Of a stretch of DNA of 54,201 nt, positions 1 through 10,343 are shown in pieces. Source of the stretch: an uncultured Pseudomonadales bacterium. Lineage in GTDB: Bacteria; Pseudomonadota; Gammaproteobacteria; Pseudomonadales; Cellvibrionaceae. Under the pieces are notes generated by a model. That model made no database searches. It was not told where the DNA came from and was given only the letters and a program-made list of their open reading frames with translations. Positions within the stretch are counted from its first letter, which is position 1, and the number at the start of each line of letters is the position of its first letter. The DNA lies in assembly GCA_947494095.1 (NCBI GenBank), contig CANLTI010000034.1, positions 1-54,201 on the forward strand. The letters are read 5' to 3'. The position numbers were made by a program, and so were the translations under genes.

Positions 1-33
1 TAATGCGATCAATAATTTACGGGCCTGTGTCAT
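1..33 (-). CDS. Start of a gene leaving the window, possibly a REP-associated (Y1) transposase
   Basis: Read on the minus strand, an ATG at 33-31 opens a frame that runs off the left edge without a stop, giving MTQARKLLIAL. From memory, IS200-like/REP-associated tyrosine transposases often begin in a similar way (MTQAR followed by a short linker before a conserved TPYYH motif), but the diagnostic HUH motif is outside the window. A perfect 18-bp inverted repeat lies 8 bp upstream, which would suit a transposase that recognises hairpins. Only 11 codons are visible, so this is a weak assignment. Confidence 0.3.
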   Translation of the reverse strand, partial: MTQARKLLIAL

Positions 34-40
34 AAAAAAC

Positions 41-89
41 CTCAAGTATTTAGCTATATCTATCATTTAGGTATAGCTAAATACTTGAG
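41..89. repeat. Perfect 18-bp inverted repeat with 13-nt loop
   Basis: Positions 41-58 (CTCAAGTATTTAGCTATA) are the exact reverse complement of 72-89. The arms are AT-rich and no T-run follows, so this is not a textbook terminator. It sits between the CRISPR trailer end and the apparent gene start at position 33. It could be a hairpin substrate or operator for that gene, or a bidirectional terminator. A smaller related palindrome, also containing CTCAAGT, lies at 52280-52304. Confidence 0.7.
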
Positions 90-113
90 AGTTCGCATTA
101 CCACTTATCGGGT

Positions 114-130
114 TTTGGATGTCCTATCTT
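114..130 (+). repeat. 17-bp motif repeated in inverted orientation at the other end of the window
   Basis: TTTGGATGTCCTATCTT at 114-130 recurs as its exact reverse complement at 54131-54147. After a short mismatch the similarity resumes in a CCCTTCT segment. The two copies are 54 kb apart, so this is probably a dispersed genomic repeat or an element end; no gene is visible in either copy. Confidence 0.45.
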
Positions 131-168
131 TTCCCCCTTCTCACGAATGCCAGCAATTGCACTGCCAT

Positions 169-1417
169 CGGTTAATCCCCACGCCTGTGGGGAACGCAGT
201 GCCAACGCCTGCCGCAATTACATGCAATCCGGTTAATCCCCACGCCTGTGGGGAACGCAACTCGGCACTTGGCAAGGGTACAGCAGAGCACGGTTAATCC
301 CCACGCCTGTGGGGAACGCACTGACAACTCCCGATCAGATTTGGCGACATACGGTTAATCCCCACGCCTGTGGGGAACGCCACTCTCAGCAAGCTGGGCG
401 CCCATGCTTTTGCGGTTAATCCCCACGCCTGTGGGGAACGCTCGGAGAGTTATCAGGTACCGTTAATACAATACGGTTAATCCCCACGCCTGTGGGGAAC
501 GCAGCAACAACGCTTATTCGCCGCTTTACGACCCCGGTTAATCCCCACGCCTGTGGGGAACGCAGTTGTTAAAACATCATCGTATGTACAATGTGCGGTT
601 AATCCCCACGCCTGTGGGGAACGCACGTGTTTCTAACTACCGTTTATCTCTATTTCCGGTTAATCCCCACGCCTGTGGGGAACGCTGGTAAAGCCAAAAC
701 GTACGCAACTCAACGTTCGGTTAATCCCCACGCCTGTGGGGAACGCCCTAACAACCAAACACGTTGGCGACGATCAAACGGTTAATCCCCACGCCTGTGG
801 GGAACGCGCGGGGTGTGGCTCAATGTTCAACAGCCTAGGCGGTTAATCCCCACGCCTGTGGGGAACGCCTGAGCAAAGCGCGCAGCAATTTGATAGGTCT
901 CGGTTAATCCCCACGCCTGTGGGGAACGCTCATAAAGCGAAAGCAGCATGATTATCCTGAGCGGTTAATCCCCACGCCTGTGGGGAACGCCTGTGATGGT
1001 TCTTGCAGTCGCATTCCTTGTGCGGTTAATCCCCACGCCTGTGGGGAACGCATGCGACCAATCACTTTGCGGTCTATGTATTGCGGTTAATCCCCACGCC
1101 TGTGGGGAACGCTGATAGCCAAAGTCGCGCACTGAAAATTTGAACGGTTAATCCCCACGCCTGTGGGGAACGCTACCGTTCCGATAAATGAAGTATAGGC
1201 AAAAGCGGTTAATCCCCACGCCTGTGGGGAACGCAGCTCCCGCCACAAACGTGCTCCGATGCTGCGCGGTTAATCCCCACGCCTGTGGGGAACGCCAACT
1301 CTAAATCATGGCATGTGCCTACAAAGCCGGTTAATCCCCACGCCTGTGGGGAACGCGACTTGATACTGTTGATGTTATTCTTAAGACCCGGTTAATCCCC
1401 ACGCCTGTGGGGAACGC
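169..1417 (-). CRISPR. Type I-E CRISPR array, 21 repeats and 20 spacers
   Basis: A 29-bp repeat starts at 169 and recurs every 61 bp without exception, the last copy being 1389-1417. All spacers are therefore 32 bp, the usual type I-E length. The repeat contains the stem CCCCAC-GCCT-GTGGGG. On the minus strand it begins GCGTTCCCC and ends GATTAACCG, as type I-E repeats do, so transcription is most likely on the minus strand, away from cas2. All repeat copies that I checked are identical, including the trailer-end copy at 169, which in many arrays is degenerate. No two spacers look alike. Spacer targets cannot be judged from the sequence alone. Confidence 0.98.
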
Positions 1418-1495
1418 TCTTATTATAAGCCTATGTTTTTAAAGAACAATTTTTCTATTGAAAAACTTACCGCCCTTTTTGGGGGTTTTTACAGG
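1418..1495 (-). promoter_or_regulatory. CRISPR leader
   Basis: This 78-bp AT-rich stretch separates the cas2 stop from the first repeat at the cas side of the array, the position of the leader in type I-E systems. On the minus strand it carries a GC-rich hairpin-like segment (CCCCCAAAAAGGGCGG) followed by TTTTTCAATAGAAAAATTG and TTCTTTAAAAA just before the repeat. Leaders normally contain the crRNA promoter and, in Escherichia coli, an IHF site needed for spacer integration. I could not assign a convincing IHF site by eye. Confidence 0.75.
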
Positions 1496-2724
<1,229 letters not shown>

Positions 2725-3498
2725 TTACAACCGCCGGATGAGTAATAAACCACAACCAAAGGCTTTTGCAGGACCTAAACCTTTTAATAACGGCCCATTA
2801 ATAAAAGCCTCTGGGTCTGTAATCTGTAATACCCCTTCGTAATCCATTGTACTAAAACCCGCTTTACGGCCTTTTTCCGGTAAGCCATGCCAGCGGTAAC
2901 CTGTTGCTTGCGCGCTTTTCAAATCAAAACCCGCAGCCTGCCCTCGGCTATTCAACCAATGATGCGTGGCATTCGCGACAGCATCCTCCAGCTCACCGTT
3001 AAAACGTTGCTTTAACGTATTATCAGCAAAATCGGGGTGCGAAAATAATGCCGTTTTAATCACTGATTTTGTCCCTTCAATAGGTAAATTACGCACGGTG
3101 CATGCCGCACGCAGGTGCTGTAACTGTGCATCCATCACCACATCATGGCGTTTTGAATTTTTAGCCCCCGCTTGCTTACGTGCAACCGTTGGGTTGGCTC
3201 GTAATTTAAAAGCCAGTTCATCCCCCACATTTAATTGGGGTGTAAAAGGCTTAGTATTCACCTCAAATAACGGCGAACCATTCTTGGGGGCCGCTTTTGA
3301 TAATACGTAATAGAGCGGGTAGCGCTTACTGCCCTCGTTCTGTTCGGCGGCATTTTCTTCACGAAATAAAAAACGCTCACCTTCGGCGAATAGGTCCCAC
3401 AACAGGCGATGTAAACCATAACCACGATCTTGTAACAGCAACCCCAATTGCGACTGCTCTGCCAAGGCGGGTGTTAATTGAATGCGCGATAAAAACAT
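2725..3498 (-). CDS. cas6e: CRISPR pre-crRNA endoribonuclease Cas6e (CasE)
   Basis: This 257-residue protein cuts the pre-crRNA at the base of the repeat hairpin and stays bound to the crRNA 3' end in Cascade. It begins MFLSRIQL and has the family motif GYGLHRLLW, in which H30 corresponds to the catalytic histidine (H26 in the Thermus enzyme). The C-terminal glycine-rich loop is present as GLGPAKAFGCGLLL. The start codon overlaps the end of cas5e by one base. The cognate substrate, a CCCCAC/GTGGGG stem, is present in the adjacent array. Confidence 0.97.
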   Translation of the reverse strand: MFLSRIQLTPALAEQSQLGLLLQDRGYGLHRLLWDLFAEGERFLFREENAAEQNEGSKRYPLYYVLSKAAPKNGSPLFEVNTKPFTPQLNVGDELAFKLRANPTVARKQAGAKNSKRHDVVMDAQLQHLRAACTVRNLPIEGTKSVIKTALFSHPDFADNTLKQRFNGELEDAVANATHHWLNSRGQAAGFDLKSAQATGYRWHGLPEKGRKAGFSTMDYEGVLQITDPEAFINGPLLKGLGPAKAFGCGLLLIRRL

Positions 3499-4280
3499 TA
3501 GCTAACCTCCTGCGGGCAAGTATTTTTACATTGCCAAAAATATTCAGTGCGTGGTTCAAACTGCCAGCGGGTACGCGAAGTGGGTTTATCGTAGCGCGAA
3601 TGTGCTTGCACATGTTGCACGGTAAAATCATCCGCATCCGAAAAATCGTCCAACTCACCCTCCCAGTAATAGCGCACATTTTTAGCACTAGGTAACCAGC
3701 GCTCATCACTTAACCCATAAGTACTTGCGCTTAACAAAGGGAGCACATCGTAATCATCGAGTGCTTTACGGTAATTATCGGCACTCACCACTTTGGCATT
3801 TAACGGCGCAGCCAACGGGCAGGCTTTACGGCCAAGGTATAAATGAAACTTAGGTTTAGTGAGCGCCTCAGCTAAAGCCGTTAAGCCGTAAGGCGCAGAC
3901 GCATCCGCAGCAATGGCAATAATGGCATGCGCATCGGTACGGTATTCTCGACTAGAAAGTACCGTGCCCAAACGCTCCTTGCCTGTCACGATTTCATCTC
4001 GGCGAGTACGGTACGTAAATTTACCCACAGAGTCTGGCGCTTGCGCTGTATGGTAGTCCTTTAATAAGGCTCCACCATTGAGTACTTTAACGGCTTGCCT
4101 GTAACCATTCGCTAATTGCGATTGCTCGTATTCTTGCTCCCGCGTTAAACCTAAAGCCGAGGCTAACAAACCGGTAATGGCAGATTTGCTGGGGTAAGCG
4201 GCACTGTGGCGCGCCTCCCCTACGGCTATTTCGCCCCAACTCGCCATGGGGCCATAGAGGCGAAATACTAAATATTCCAT
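3498..4280 (-). CDS. cas5: Cascade subunit Cas5e (CasD)
   Basis: This 260-residue RAMP protein caps the 5' handle of the crRNA in the type I-E Cascade complex. It opens with MEYLVFRLYGPMASWG and GEARHSAAYPSKSAITGLLASALG, the signature of the Cas5e family, in which the PSKSAI-like segment follows the conserved W. The length matches CasD. An 8-bp gap separates it from cas7e upstream, and it overlaps cas6e by one base, so it belongs to the same transcript. Confidence 0.97.
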   Translation of the reverse strand: MEYLVFRLYGPMASWGEIAVGEARHSAAYPSKSAITGLLASALGLTREQEYEQSQLANGYRQAVKVLNGGALLKDYHTAQAPDSVGKFTYRTRRDEIVTGKERLGTVLSSREYRTDAHAIIAIAADASAPYGLTALAEALTKPKFHLYLGRKACPLAAPLNAKVVSADNYRKALDDYDVLPLLSASTYGLSDERWLPSAKNVRYYWEGELDDFSDADDFTVQHVQAHSRYDKPTSRTRWQFEPRTEYFWQCKNTCPQEVS

Positions 4281-4288
4281 CGTGCCCC

Positions 4289-5356
4289 CTAAGAAAAGTC
4301 TTGAACAAACGCTAACAACTCATCCATACGGCCGTCGCCAAGTACAGCATTTAAAACATACTGCTTTTTGTAACAATCGCCATAAACCGCATTAAAATTA
4401 TTCGCTTGTTTATCTAGCACACTAATCGCTTCACCCGCAAAATCATCACAGCTTTTAGCCAGCGGTTTTAAAAACGCCACAGACAATGATCGAGGTTGCT
4501 CATCACCCAACTCTGCCCGCACATAAGAGGCATAAGCGCGGCTACCAAAACTGTTTTGCTTACCTGCCGGCGCCACTTTAACCGCCGCTTCGGTCAACGC
4601 TGTAATCGCTTTATTGGCCAGCGCTACATCGCCATTAAGGTTTTTAACTAGCAGCTCGGTATTAATACAGATATACGAATAAAATAAACCCGCCGCAAAA
4701 CCCGTTTCGCCAATATGCGCGGCACCCGCATCTTCATTACCATCATTAAGGTCATCAACCGCGGTAAAATAGTCATCTTCTATCACCACACCGTGCACAC
4801 TAATGGCATGCGCCACTTGGCATGCCGCCTCAATATTAAACGCAGGCTTTGATGCTAACATGCGGCCAAACATAGCAATGTCCGCGGCCATCTCCTCTTT
4901 ACGCAATAGTGCTAACTCTTCCTTTTCTGGCTTACGCTGTTCTTGTATCAAGGTAGCGATCAACGCCTCAATGACTTGCTGTTCATGCTGGCTAACATGT
5001 ACCAACTGCTCAATTTCTAATGCTTCTTTGGGTTTATCTTTATTTTCTTTTTTAAGCTTGCCAAATTCCCCTGCAATAGCTTGCGTCCACTCTTTTGCAT
5101 TTTTTTCTGATACACCACCGGCTAACAAGTCATCAAATACGCTGATGCCTAATTCTTTCGTGCGCACCCCCAAATGCCCCGCCAGTGCCGATTGAAACAA
5201 ATCAGATGTACGCCAGGTCCGTTTTAAGCTTTGCGATGAAACACGCAAACGATCAACACCACCCATTTTTGCGGTTTTAGGGCGGCCTAAATCATCACGG
5301 TTTAAGTTGGCAGGTGGGTAAGCGGTTAAAAGGTGTAATTGTAAAAAACGGCTCAT
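4289..5356 (-). CDS. cas7e: Cascade backbone subunit Cas7e (CasC)
   Basis: This 355-residue RAMP protein forms the six-copy helical backbone of Cascade along the crRNA spacer. The N-terminus carries HLLTAYPPANLNRDD, followed by GRPKTAKMGGVDRLRVSSQSLKR split over residues 24-46, diagnostic of CasC. A central segment rich in K and E (about residues 95-150) is probably helical. The gene lies between cse2 (16-bp gap) and cas5e, which is the canonical order. Confidence 0.97.
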   Translation of the reverse strand: MSRFLQLHLLTAYPPANLNRDDLGRPKTAKMGGVDRLRVSSQSLKRTWRTSDLFQSALAGHLGVRTKELGISVFDDLLAGGVSEKNAKEWTQAIAGEFGKLKKENKDKPKEALEIEQLVHVSQHEQQVIEALIATLIQEQRKPEKEELALLRKEEMAADIAMFGRMLASKPAFNIEAACQVAHAISVHGVVIEDDYFTAVDDLNDGNEDAGAAHIGETGFAAGLFYSYICINTELLVKNLNGDVALANKAITALTEAAVKVAPAGKQNSFGSRAYASYVRAELGDEQPRSLSVAFLKPLAKSCDDFAGEAISVLDKQANNFNAVYGDCYKKQYVLNAVLGDGRMDELLAFVQDFS

Positions 5357-5372
5357 GATTAAATTCCTTCTG

Positions 5373-5924
5373 TTAATTTTTAAGTGTCATGTAATAGTCA
5401 GATGCCCAGCGTACAGCCAAACGGTTTTGCGGTTGGCTCGCAGGGCCGTAGCGGTACTCTACCAACCAATGCGCAATATCATCGGCCAGCGAGGCAACAT
5501 TCACATCTCCGCGAACAAGGCTTATAGCACGGCAAATACGGGTAAAGAAATCTTCTGGGGTATGGCTTTTTTGTAACTGCTGAAAGCGCAATTCACTCAT
5601 CGCCGCATTACTGCCACCTTCTTTGGGGGCTGCCAAACTTGCCGCAAAAGATTGCTCTTTTTTGGGCTCTTTTTTAATACGTGCAATACTGGCCGCGATT
5701 AAAGCCATTTCAAAAAAATTAAGCGCGGTACCTTTACTGGTTTTACCCTCTCGCCAACTTGCAGGCATAGCCTGTAAAAAACGTGCAAAAGCAGGCGATA
5801 ACAAGGCCTCATCCGGCGAGTGAATACGCCGAAGCTGTGCTCTATCACCACGGTTATCATCCAGCCAACGCCACCATTTTTGTAGTGCTTTAGCATCTTG
5901 TGAATCAATTTTTTGTAAATACAT
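5373..5924 (-). CDS. cse2: Cascade small subunit Cse2 (CasB)
   Basis: This 183-residue helical protein forms the dimer along the belly of Cascade and contacts the target and non-target strands. The N-terminal half has WWRWLDDNRGDRAQLRR, the arginine-rich segment typical of CasB. The C-terminal part has FFTRICRAISLVRGDVNVASLADDI. The start directly abuts the cse1 stop, consistent with coupled expression. Confidence 0.95.
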   Translation of the reverse strand: MYLQKIDSQDAKALQKWWRWLDDNRGDRAQLRRIHSPDEALLSPAFARFLQAMPASWREGKTSKGTALNFFEMALIAASIARIKKEPKKEQSFAASLAAPKEGGSNAAMSELRFQQLQKSHTPEDFFTRICRAISLVRGDVNVASLADDIAHWLVEYRYGPASQPQNRLAVRWASDYYMTLKN

Positions 5925-7502
5925 TTAGCTCACCTCCTCTTGCGCTTGGGCTATTTGCTTTAAATCTTTCATCGCTTTAATTTTAGGTATACGCATCACT
6001 AAGTCGCGTCTCGCTTTTGTTATGCGCTTCATGTCTAAATCTTCTGCGTCGCCCTCTAATACCCAGTGATCAAATAACTGAATACAGTGGCTCACTAAAG
6101 TAGCGCGCCACTGCTTAGCAACGGTACTTGGTAAAAATCGAGTTTCGTCAGCCAGTGCACGTAAATGTTGATAAAACTCCGCTTCTGTTGCTTCCCAAAA
6201 ACTGGCATCAACCATTGTCGTATCGCCTTTGGCATCCTTAGGGCGGCTAAACCAAGCGGCTTTAACCTGGCTACGCAACTCTTTCATGCAATCTTTGGCA
6301 GCATTAATGAGTGTTGCGACAAAGGCTAAAAATTGTTCACGGTAATCATCATTTACAGCCACTACAGGCAGCGTGCTCTCGTACCAGCAACGGGCTTTCA
6401 TATTGTCCATGTCGTAACCAAACGCCCATAGCTGGACGGCGAAGTCATTGCCCAACTCAGATAATTTATTCCGGTAAAACTCACGCACAACAATCGCTGA
6501 GTGATCGCCCAGTTCTGGATCTTGCCAATTCAAATTTAGCCAATGGCGATAACCTAAGCCCCCCTGCTGGCCTTTAATACTTAAAGGTAACTTCTCGTTT
6601 TTAGGGTCGAATCGATATGGCGTTAAACTGTGTACCCAGGGGCCGTTGTAATCAACACCGTAATTTTTTGTGCGATACGCATAAAAAAGTGGCGTATTTT
6701 TTTCGCCGCACAGTGTGCAATTACCCTCGCCATCGGGCGCCTCTATTTGCATGCGCCTGGGCATACCCCAGTACATTTGCAAGGCATGAACATCATCCGG
6801 CAAAGTGGCTACGCCTTTTTTATCGGAAATACGTGTTGGCGCCAACCATGGAAAAATATCCGAGCTTGGGTTTTGTGCTTTAGCGACAAAATTATCTTCT
6901 GTACGGATATTTAACCAAAGCTTTTGCCAAAGCGTTGCTTTGTCATGCGCCGGCACCAGTAACGTCGTTAATGGCCCGCCACCGCGTACCCCCACTCGGT
7001 GCCCCACTCCGCCTGAGGGCGCATTGGTTTGCAGGGTAAATAAAGCCGTTGCACTGCAAGGCGCACACGCCCCTGCCACAACCCCACCTTTCACAAAGTG
7101 ATCGAGGTTATCTTTTAAGGTTTTACCACCCGGTGCTTCAATAAGCAGTGCGGCCAACGGTTTAGGTGCGTCCTCAAGGGTTGCATAGTCCTGTAAAAAT
7201 GAAGGGCCATCGGGGTTTTGCCATTCAAACGCTGCGGCAAAACTCACCAACGCCTGCTGCAGCACTTGTACATCAATTGCCTGCCAAAGCTCAAACCACT
7301 CATCATCATCTGCCGGTGCAAAGGTTGTTTGCAACAAGCCAATTAAAAACTGATACAAAGCACCTTGAAAATCTGGCCTAGGGGCGGCAATTTCTATTAC
7401 AGGATTTTCTGTTTCAGCAACCTGCCAGGGCGCTATACGCTCACGGCTGCCATCTTTGCGGATTACAGGAATCCACGGGTCATTGATTAAATTCATATTC
7501 AC
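5925..7502 (-). CDS. cse1: Cascade large subunit Cse1 (CasA, Cas8e)
   Basis: This 525-residue protein recognises the PAM and recruits Cas3 in type I-E interference. It begins MNMNLINDPWIPVIRKDG, the conserved CasA opening. It contains a region with four cysteines in two pairs (CAPCSATALF near residue 145 and CTLCGEK near 265) and a long C-terminal helical bundle. The length is close to that of Escherichia coli CasA (502 residues). A 120-bp gap with a strong hairpin separates it from cas3, so the Cascade genes may have their own promoter. Confidence 0.97.
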   Translation of the reverse strand: MNMNLINDPWIPVIRKDGSRERIAPWQVAETENPVIEIAAPRPDFQGALYQFLIGLLQTTFAPADDDEWFELWQAIDVQVLQQALVSFAAAFEWQNPDGPSFLQDYATLEDAPKPLAALLIEAPGGKTLKDNLDHFVKGGVVAGACAPCSATALFTLQTNAPSGGVGHRVGVRGGGPLTTLLVPAHDKATLWQKLWLNIRTEDNFVAKAQNPSSDIFPWLAPTRISDKKGVATLPDDVHALQMYWGMPRRMQIEAPDGEGNCTLCGEKNTPLFYAYRTKNYGVDYNGPWVHSLTPYRFDPKNEKLPLSIKGQQGGLGYRHWLNLNWQDPELGDHSAIVVREFYRNKLSELGNDFAVQLWAFGYDMDNMKARCWYESTLPVVAVNDDYREQFLAFVATLINAAKDCMKELRSQVKAAWFSRPKDAKGDTTMVDASFWEATEAEFYQHLRALADETRFLPSTVAKQWRATLVSHCIQLFDHWVLEGDAEDLDMKRITKARRDLVMRIPKIKAMKDLKQIAQAQEEVS

Positions 7503-7622
7503 TCGTCACTATTACCAGTTACAGCACAAAGTATTTGCAGTAAGGAAATGATTAGCGGGGCATTCGGGTGCCAGGAGCGCCTGCACGGCACCCAGGAAAG
7601 GCTTGATCCGCCCAGATAATCA
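7503..7622. other. cas3-cse1 intergenic region with a GGGTGCC/GGCACCC hairpin
   Basis: The only sizeable gap inside the cas operon. GGGTGCC (7566-7572) can pair with GGCACCC (7587-7593) around a 14-nt loop. No T-run follows on the minus strand, so a processing or attenuation structure is as likely as a terminator. In several type I-E systems a separate promoter for cse1 lies here; none could be assigned confidently. Confidence 0.5.
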
Positions 7623-10292
7623 TTACCTTGCGGCATCGCTCAAACTCAGATTATTCCAACCACTTTCACAACTGTATAAATGTTTAATTTCATCTAACGG
7701 GATGACCTCTAACCATTTCAATGCAGCCACACGATCCTTCAATGCATCTATTTCTATTTGTACAGGCTTAGAAATCAAATGTTGGACTTGCTGCCACTCC
7801 TTATTGGGTAGATTAATCTGACTTAACGCCCAAGCGTGTTCACGGTCACTGGCATATGGCTGCCACTGGCCTTCATGTTTTTTAACCAACACACAGGTCA
7901 CCGTGTCGCCGCCTAAGCGCGTAGGAATATTCACTTCATCCGCCCAGCCACCGTTATGTATAGCACTTTTATCGCTATAACCTTTATCTAGCTTTAAAAT
8001 ATTAAAACTCCCCATGCCCGCTTCTGCTTTGTTTTTGGCTTGCGCCTGCATAGTTGCTTCATCTAACACATCAGGTATATCTTGCTGTGCTTTGTCGCCA
8101 TAAACCCCTTCAATTAACCGGCGAGCATCTTGCGGCATGGTAAAGCCCTGCTGTAGCAACAGTGCGCTTAAGCTCAACCACAACTGACCCACATTCGGGT
8201 ACACAGCTTGCGTGCCGGGTAATAATTCACGTAACCAATTGGCGTTTTGAACATCACTAGGGTCGGGCGCAACAATATGTAAGCACGGTTTTTCACGCTG
8301 TTCTTTATCGTGACGATCGCCCGCCTTAGAACGCGTATGCCGCTGTAAGCGCCCTGCCCGCTGTATTAATAAATCAACAGGGGCTAGATCGCTAATCATG
8401 ACATCAAAGTCTAAATCCAAACTTTGCTCAACCACTTGCGTGGCAATCAAAATTTGACCCACCCGCTGTGCATTATTAGAATGCTTGCCAAAGCGCTGCA
8501 ATACACCCTGCTCAATAACCTGACGATCAACCATCGCATAACGACTATGGAACAAAGTGATATTTTGAGAATCCGAAAAATCTTGCCGCTCAATTAACTT
8601 AAGCGCTTCATGCGCATCTTTAATCGTATTGCGAATCCAGCAAATACATTGCCCTGCATTCACCGCCTCACGAATAACCGCTAATGCTGCACACTCGCTA
8701 TCTAGCCGCTTCACCTTAACTTGGCGCGCCACACTTGGGCGGGTGGCCACTGCCTTTTCTAAAAACCCATTGACACCCAGCTGTGTTACCCAAGGGTAAT
8801 TAGCCATATCTTTCAACTCTGGCGCACCACTACCGCAACCTTGCGCAAAAGCCGCTGTTAATGTTTTACGAAACGATAAGGGTAAAGTTGCCGATAATAA
8901 AATCACACTGCCGCCCTGCGCGGCATGCGCACTTAACAATGCACACAACAACTGCTGCATATAAGGATCAAACGCGTGCACCTCATCAACAATTAGTACT
9001 TTATTAGCCAAACCAAACAAACGCAGTGATTGATGCTTGGCCGGTAATACGCCCAATAAAGCCTGATCAATAGTGCCCACCCCAACATCCGCTAACAGCG
9101 CTTTTTTACGTGAATCTGCCAACCAATGATTACAGTAAGCACTCGCCGATAACTCATCCGCCTGATAGTTTTCGTCGCCTTCTTGCTGCGTGAGCGATAC
9201 CGTATCGTTAAACTCTTTAGATAACTGACTGGCACCATGCGCCAGCACTAATGAGGGCCGCTCGCTTTTTACAAAGAGTTTGCGGTAACTTTGCGCCATA
9301 CGTTTATACATTCCATTGGCTGTCGCCATTGTCGGCAGGCCGACATATAAACCACCGGCCAAACCTTGCGACATTAACCGGTGTACCAAAACCATGGCGG
9401 CCTCGGTTTTACCGGCGCCGGTCACATCTTCTAAAATAAAACATTGCGGACTATTGGGTATCGCAACCGTTTGCGCATACGCCTGTAGCGGTGTGGGCTG
9501 TTCAATAAAATCAAACTGCTGCTTAATCGATTCAAAGGTATTGACCGTGCGGGGTAATAAACTAGCGTGTGCAATTGCAGCCTTGGCACCGTGTAAAGCG
9601 GTGTGTTTCCAGTAGTCCTGCAGGGGCATTACATCTGACTGATACTTAAAATGTACTTGATTCGAGCCCAACCAATCCGCAAGCACAGCCAGCCCAGCTA
9701 GCTGCCAAGAGGAGCTACGCAGTTTTTTTGTATCGATCTCCTCTAAAGGCTCCAAGTTAGGTAGATAGAACGCATTCAGTTCACGCACAAAATCTTCTGC
9801 CGCTTGTTCATCTTCAGGCAGTAAATAACTTTTATACACCCTCAATTGCTCTGGGGGCTTGCCGTGATGACCGCAAACCATTTGTAACCACGGGTCAATA
9901 GCTTTGGTATAAGTTTGAGGGATAACGTCAGATAGCTTTTTGGCAATAGCCGGCCATATTGCATAACCCAAGGTGTCATGCCGTATTTGATAAATACAAC
10001 GCTCATCATATGCGACTAGCGCTTCACTCATGTTGGGCGCTAAGTTTTGAAAAGCACGGAAGAATTTACCCAAATCATGCAACATCAAACAATAGCTGAA
10101 CCAAGCTTGTAACCACTGCGGTGTTACCCCTAAATCACGTGCCAAACGCTGGCACAACTGCCCTGCTGAATCCAATAATACATATCCTACAGCTGCCACA
10201 TCCATACAGTGATAAGGCAGTAAATGGTAATCAGCCCCCTCGCTATTTGGATCTTTTTTGGCTTTGCCCCAGTATTTATAAAAACGACCCAT
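7623..10292 (-). CDS. cas3: CRISPR helicase-nuclease Cas3, type I-E
   Basis: This is the helicase-nuclease that degrades target DNA after Cascade binding. The preferred start at 10292 (MGRFYKYWGKAKKD) has AAGGGA 7 bp upstream; an in-frame start at 10343 would add 17 residues without family resemblance. The 889-residue product has an N-terminal HD domain (MLHDLGKFFRAFQ). It is followed by a superfamily 2 helicase with Walker A VTGAGKTEAA, the DEVH box IVDEVHAFDP, motif III LLSATLP, and motif VI QRAGRLQRH preceded by QVVEQSLDLDFD. All key residues are intact. It is the first gene of the cas operon, in the usual order before cse1. Confidence 0.98.
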   Translation of the reverse strand: MGRFYKYWGKAKKDPNSEGADYHLLPYHCMDVAAVGYVLLDSAGQLCQRLARDLGVTPQWLQAWFSYCLMLHDLGKFFRAFQNLAPNMSEALVAYDERCIYQIRHDTLGYAIWPAIAKKLSDVIPQTYTKAIDPWLQMVCGHHGKPPEQLRVYKSYLLPEDEQAAEDFVRELNAFYLPNLEPLEEIDTKKLRSSSWQLAGLAVLADWLGSNQVHFKYQSDVMPLQDYWKHTALHGAKAAIAHASLLPRTVNTFESIKQQFDFIEQPTPLQAYAQTVAIPNSPQCFILEDVTGAGKTEAAMVLVHRLMSQGLAGGLYVGLPTMATANGMYKRMAQSYRKLFVKSERPSLVLAHGASQLSKEFNDTVSLTQQEGDENYQADELSASAYCNHWLADSRKKALLADVGVGTIDQALLGVLPAKHQSLRLFGLANKVLIVDEVHAFDPYMQQLLCALLSAHAAQGGSVILLSATLPLSFRKTLTAAFAQGCGSGAPELKDMANYPWVTQLGVNGFLEKAVATRPSVARQVKVKRLDSECAALAVIREAVNAGQCICWIRNTIKDAHEALKLIERQDFSDSQNITLFHSRYAMVDRQVIEQGVLQRFGKHSNNAQRVGQILIATQVVEQSLDLDFDVMISDLAPVDLLIQRAGRLQRHTRSKAGDRHDKEQREKPCLHIVAPDPSDVQNANWLRELLPGTQAVYPNVGQLWLSLSALLLQQGFTMPQDARRLIEGVYGDKAQQDIPDVLDEATMQAQAKNKAEAGMGSFNILKLDKGYSDKSAIHNGGWADEVNIPTRLGGDTVTCVLVKKHEGQWQPYASDREHAWALSQINLPNKEWQQVQHLISKPVQIEIDALKDRVAALKWLEVIPLDEIKHLYSCESGWNNLSLSDAAR

Positions 10293-10343
10293 CACGGTTC
10301 CCTTATTAATTAACTGCGTGCATACCAAAAGTATTACACTCAA

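Noticed and set aside
85..297. Open frame of 70 codons crossing the CRISPR array
   Set aside because: It reads through repeats and spacers (repeated NPHACGE-like text) and has no ribosome-binding site; it is an artefact of the repeat.
10292..10343. Longer cas3 start at 10343
   Set aside because: The 17 added residues match nothing, while the start at 10292 has a good ribosome-binding site and the family-typical opening.
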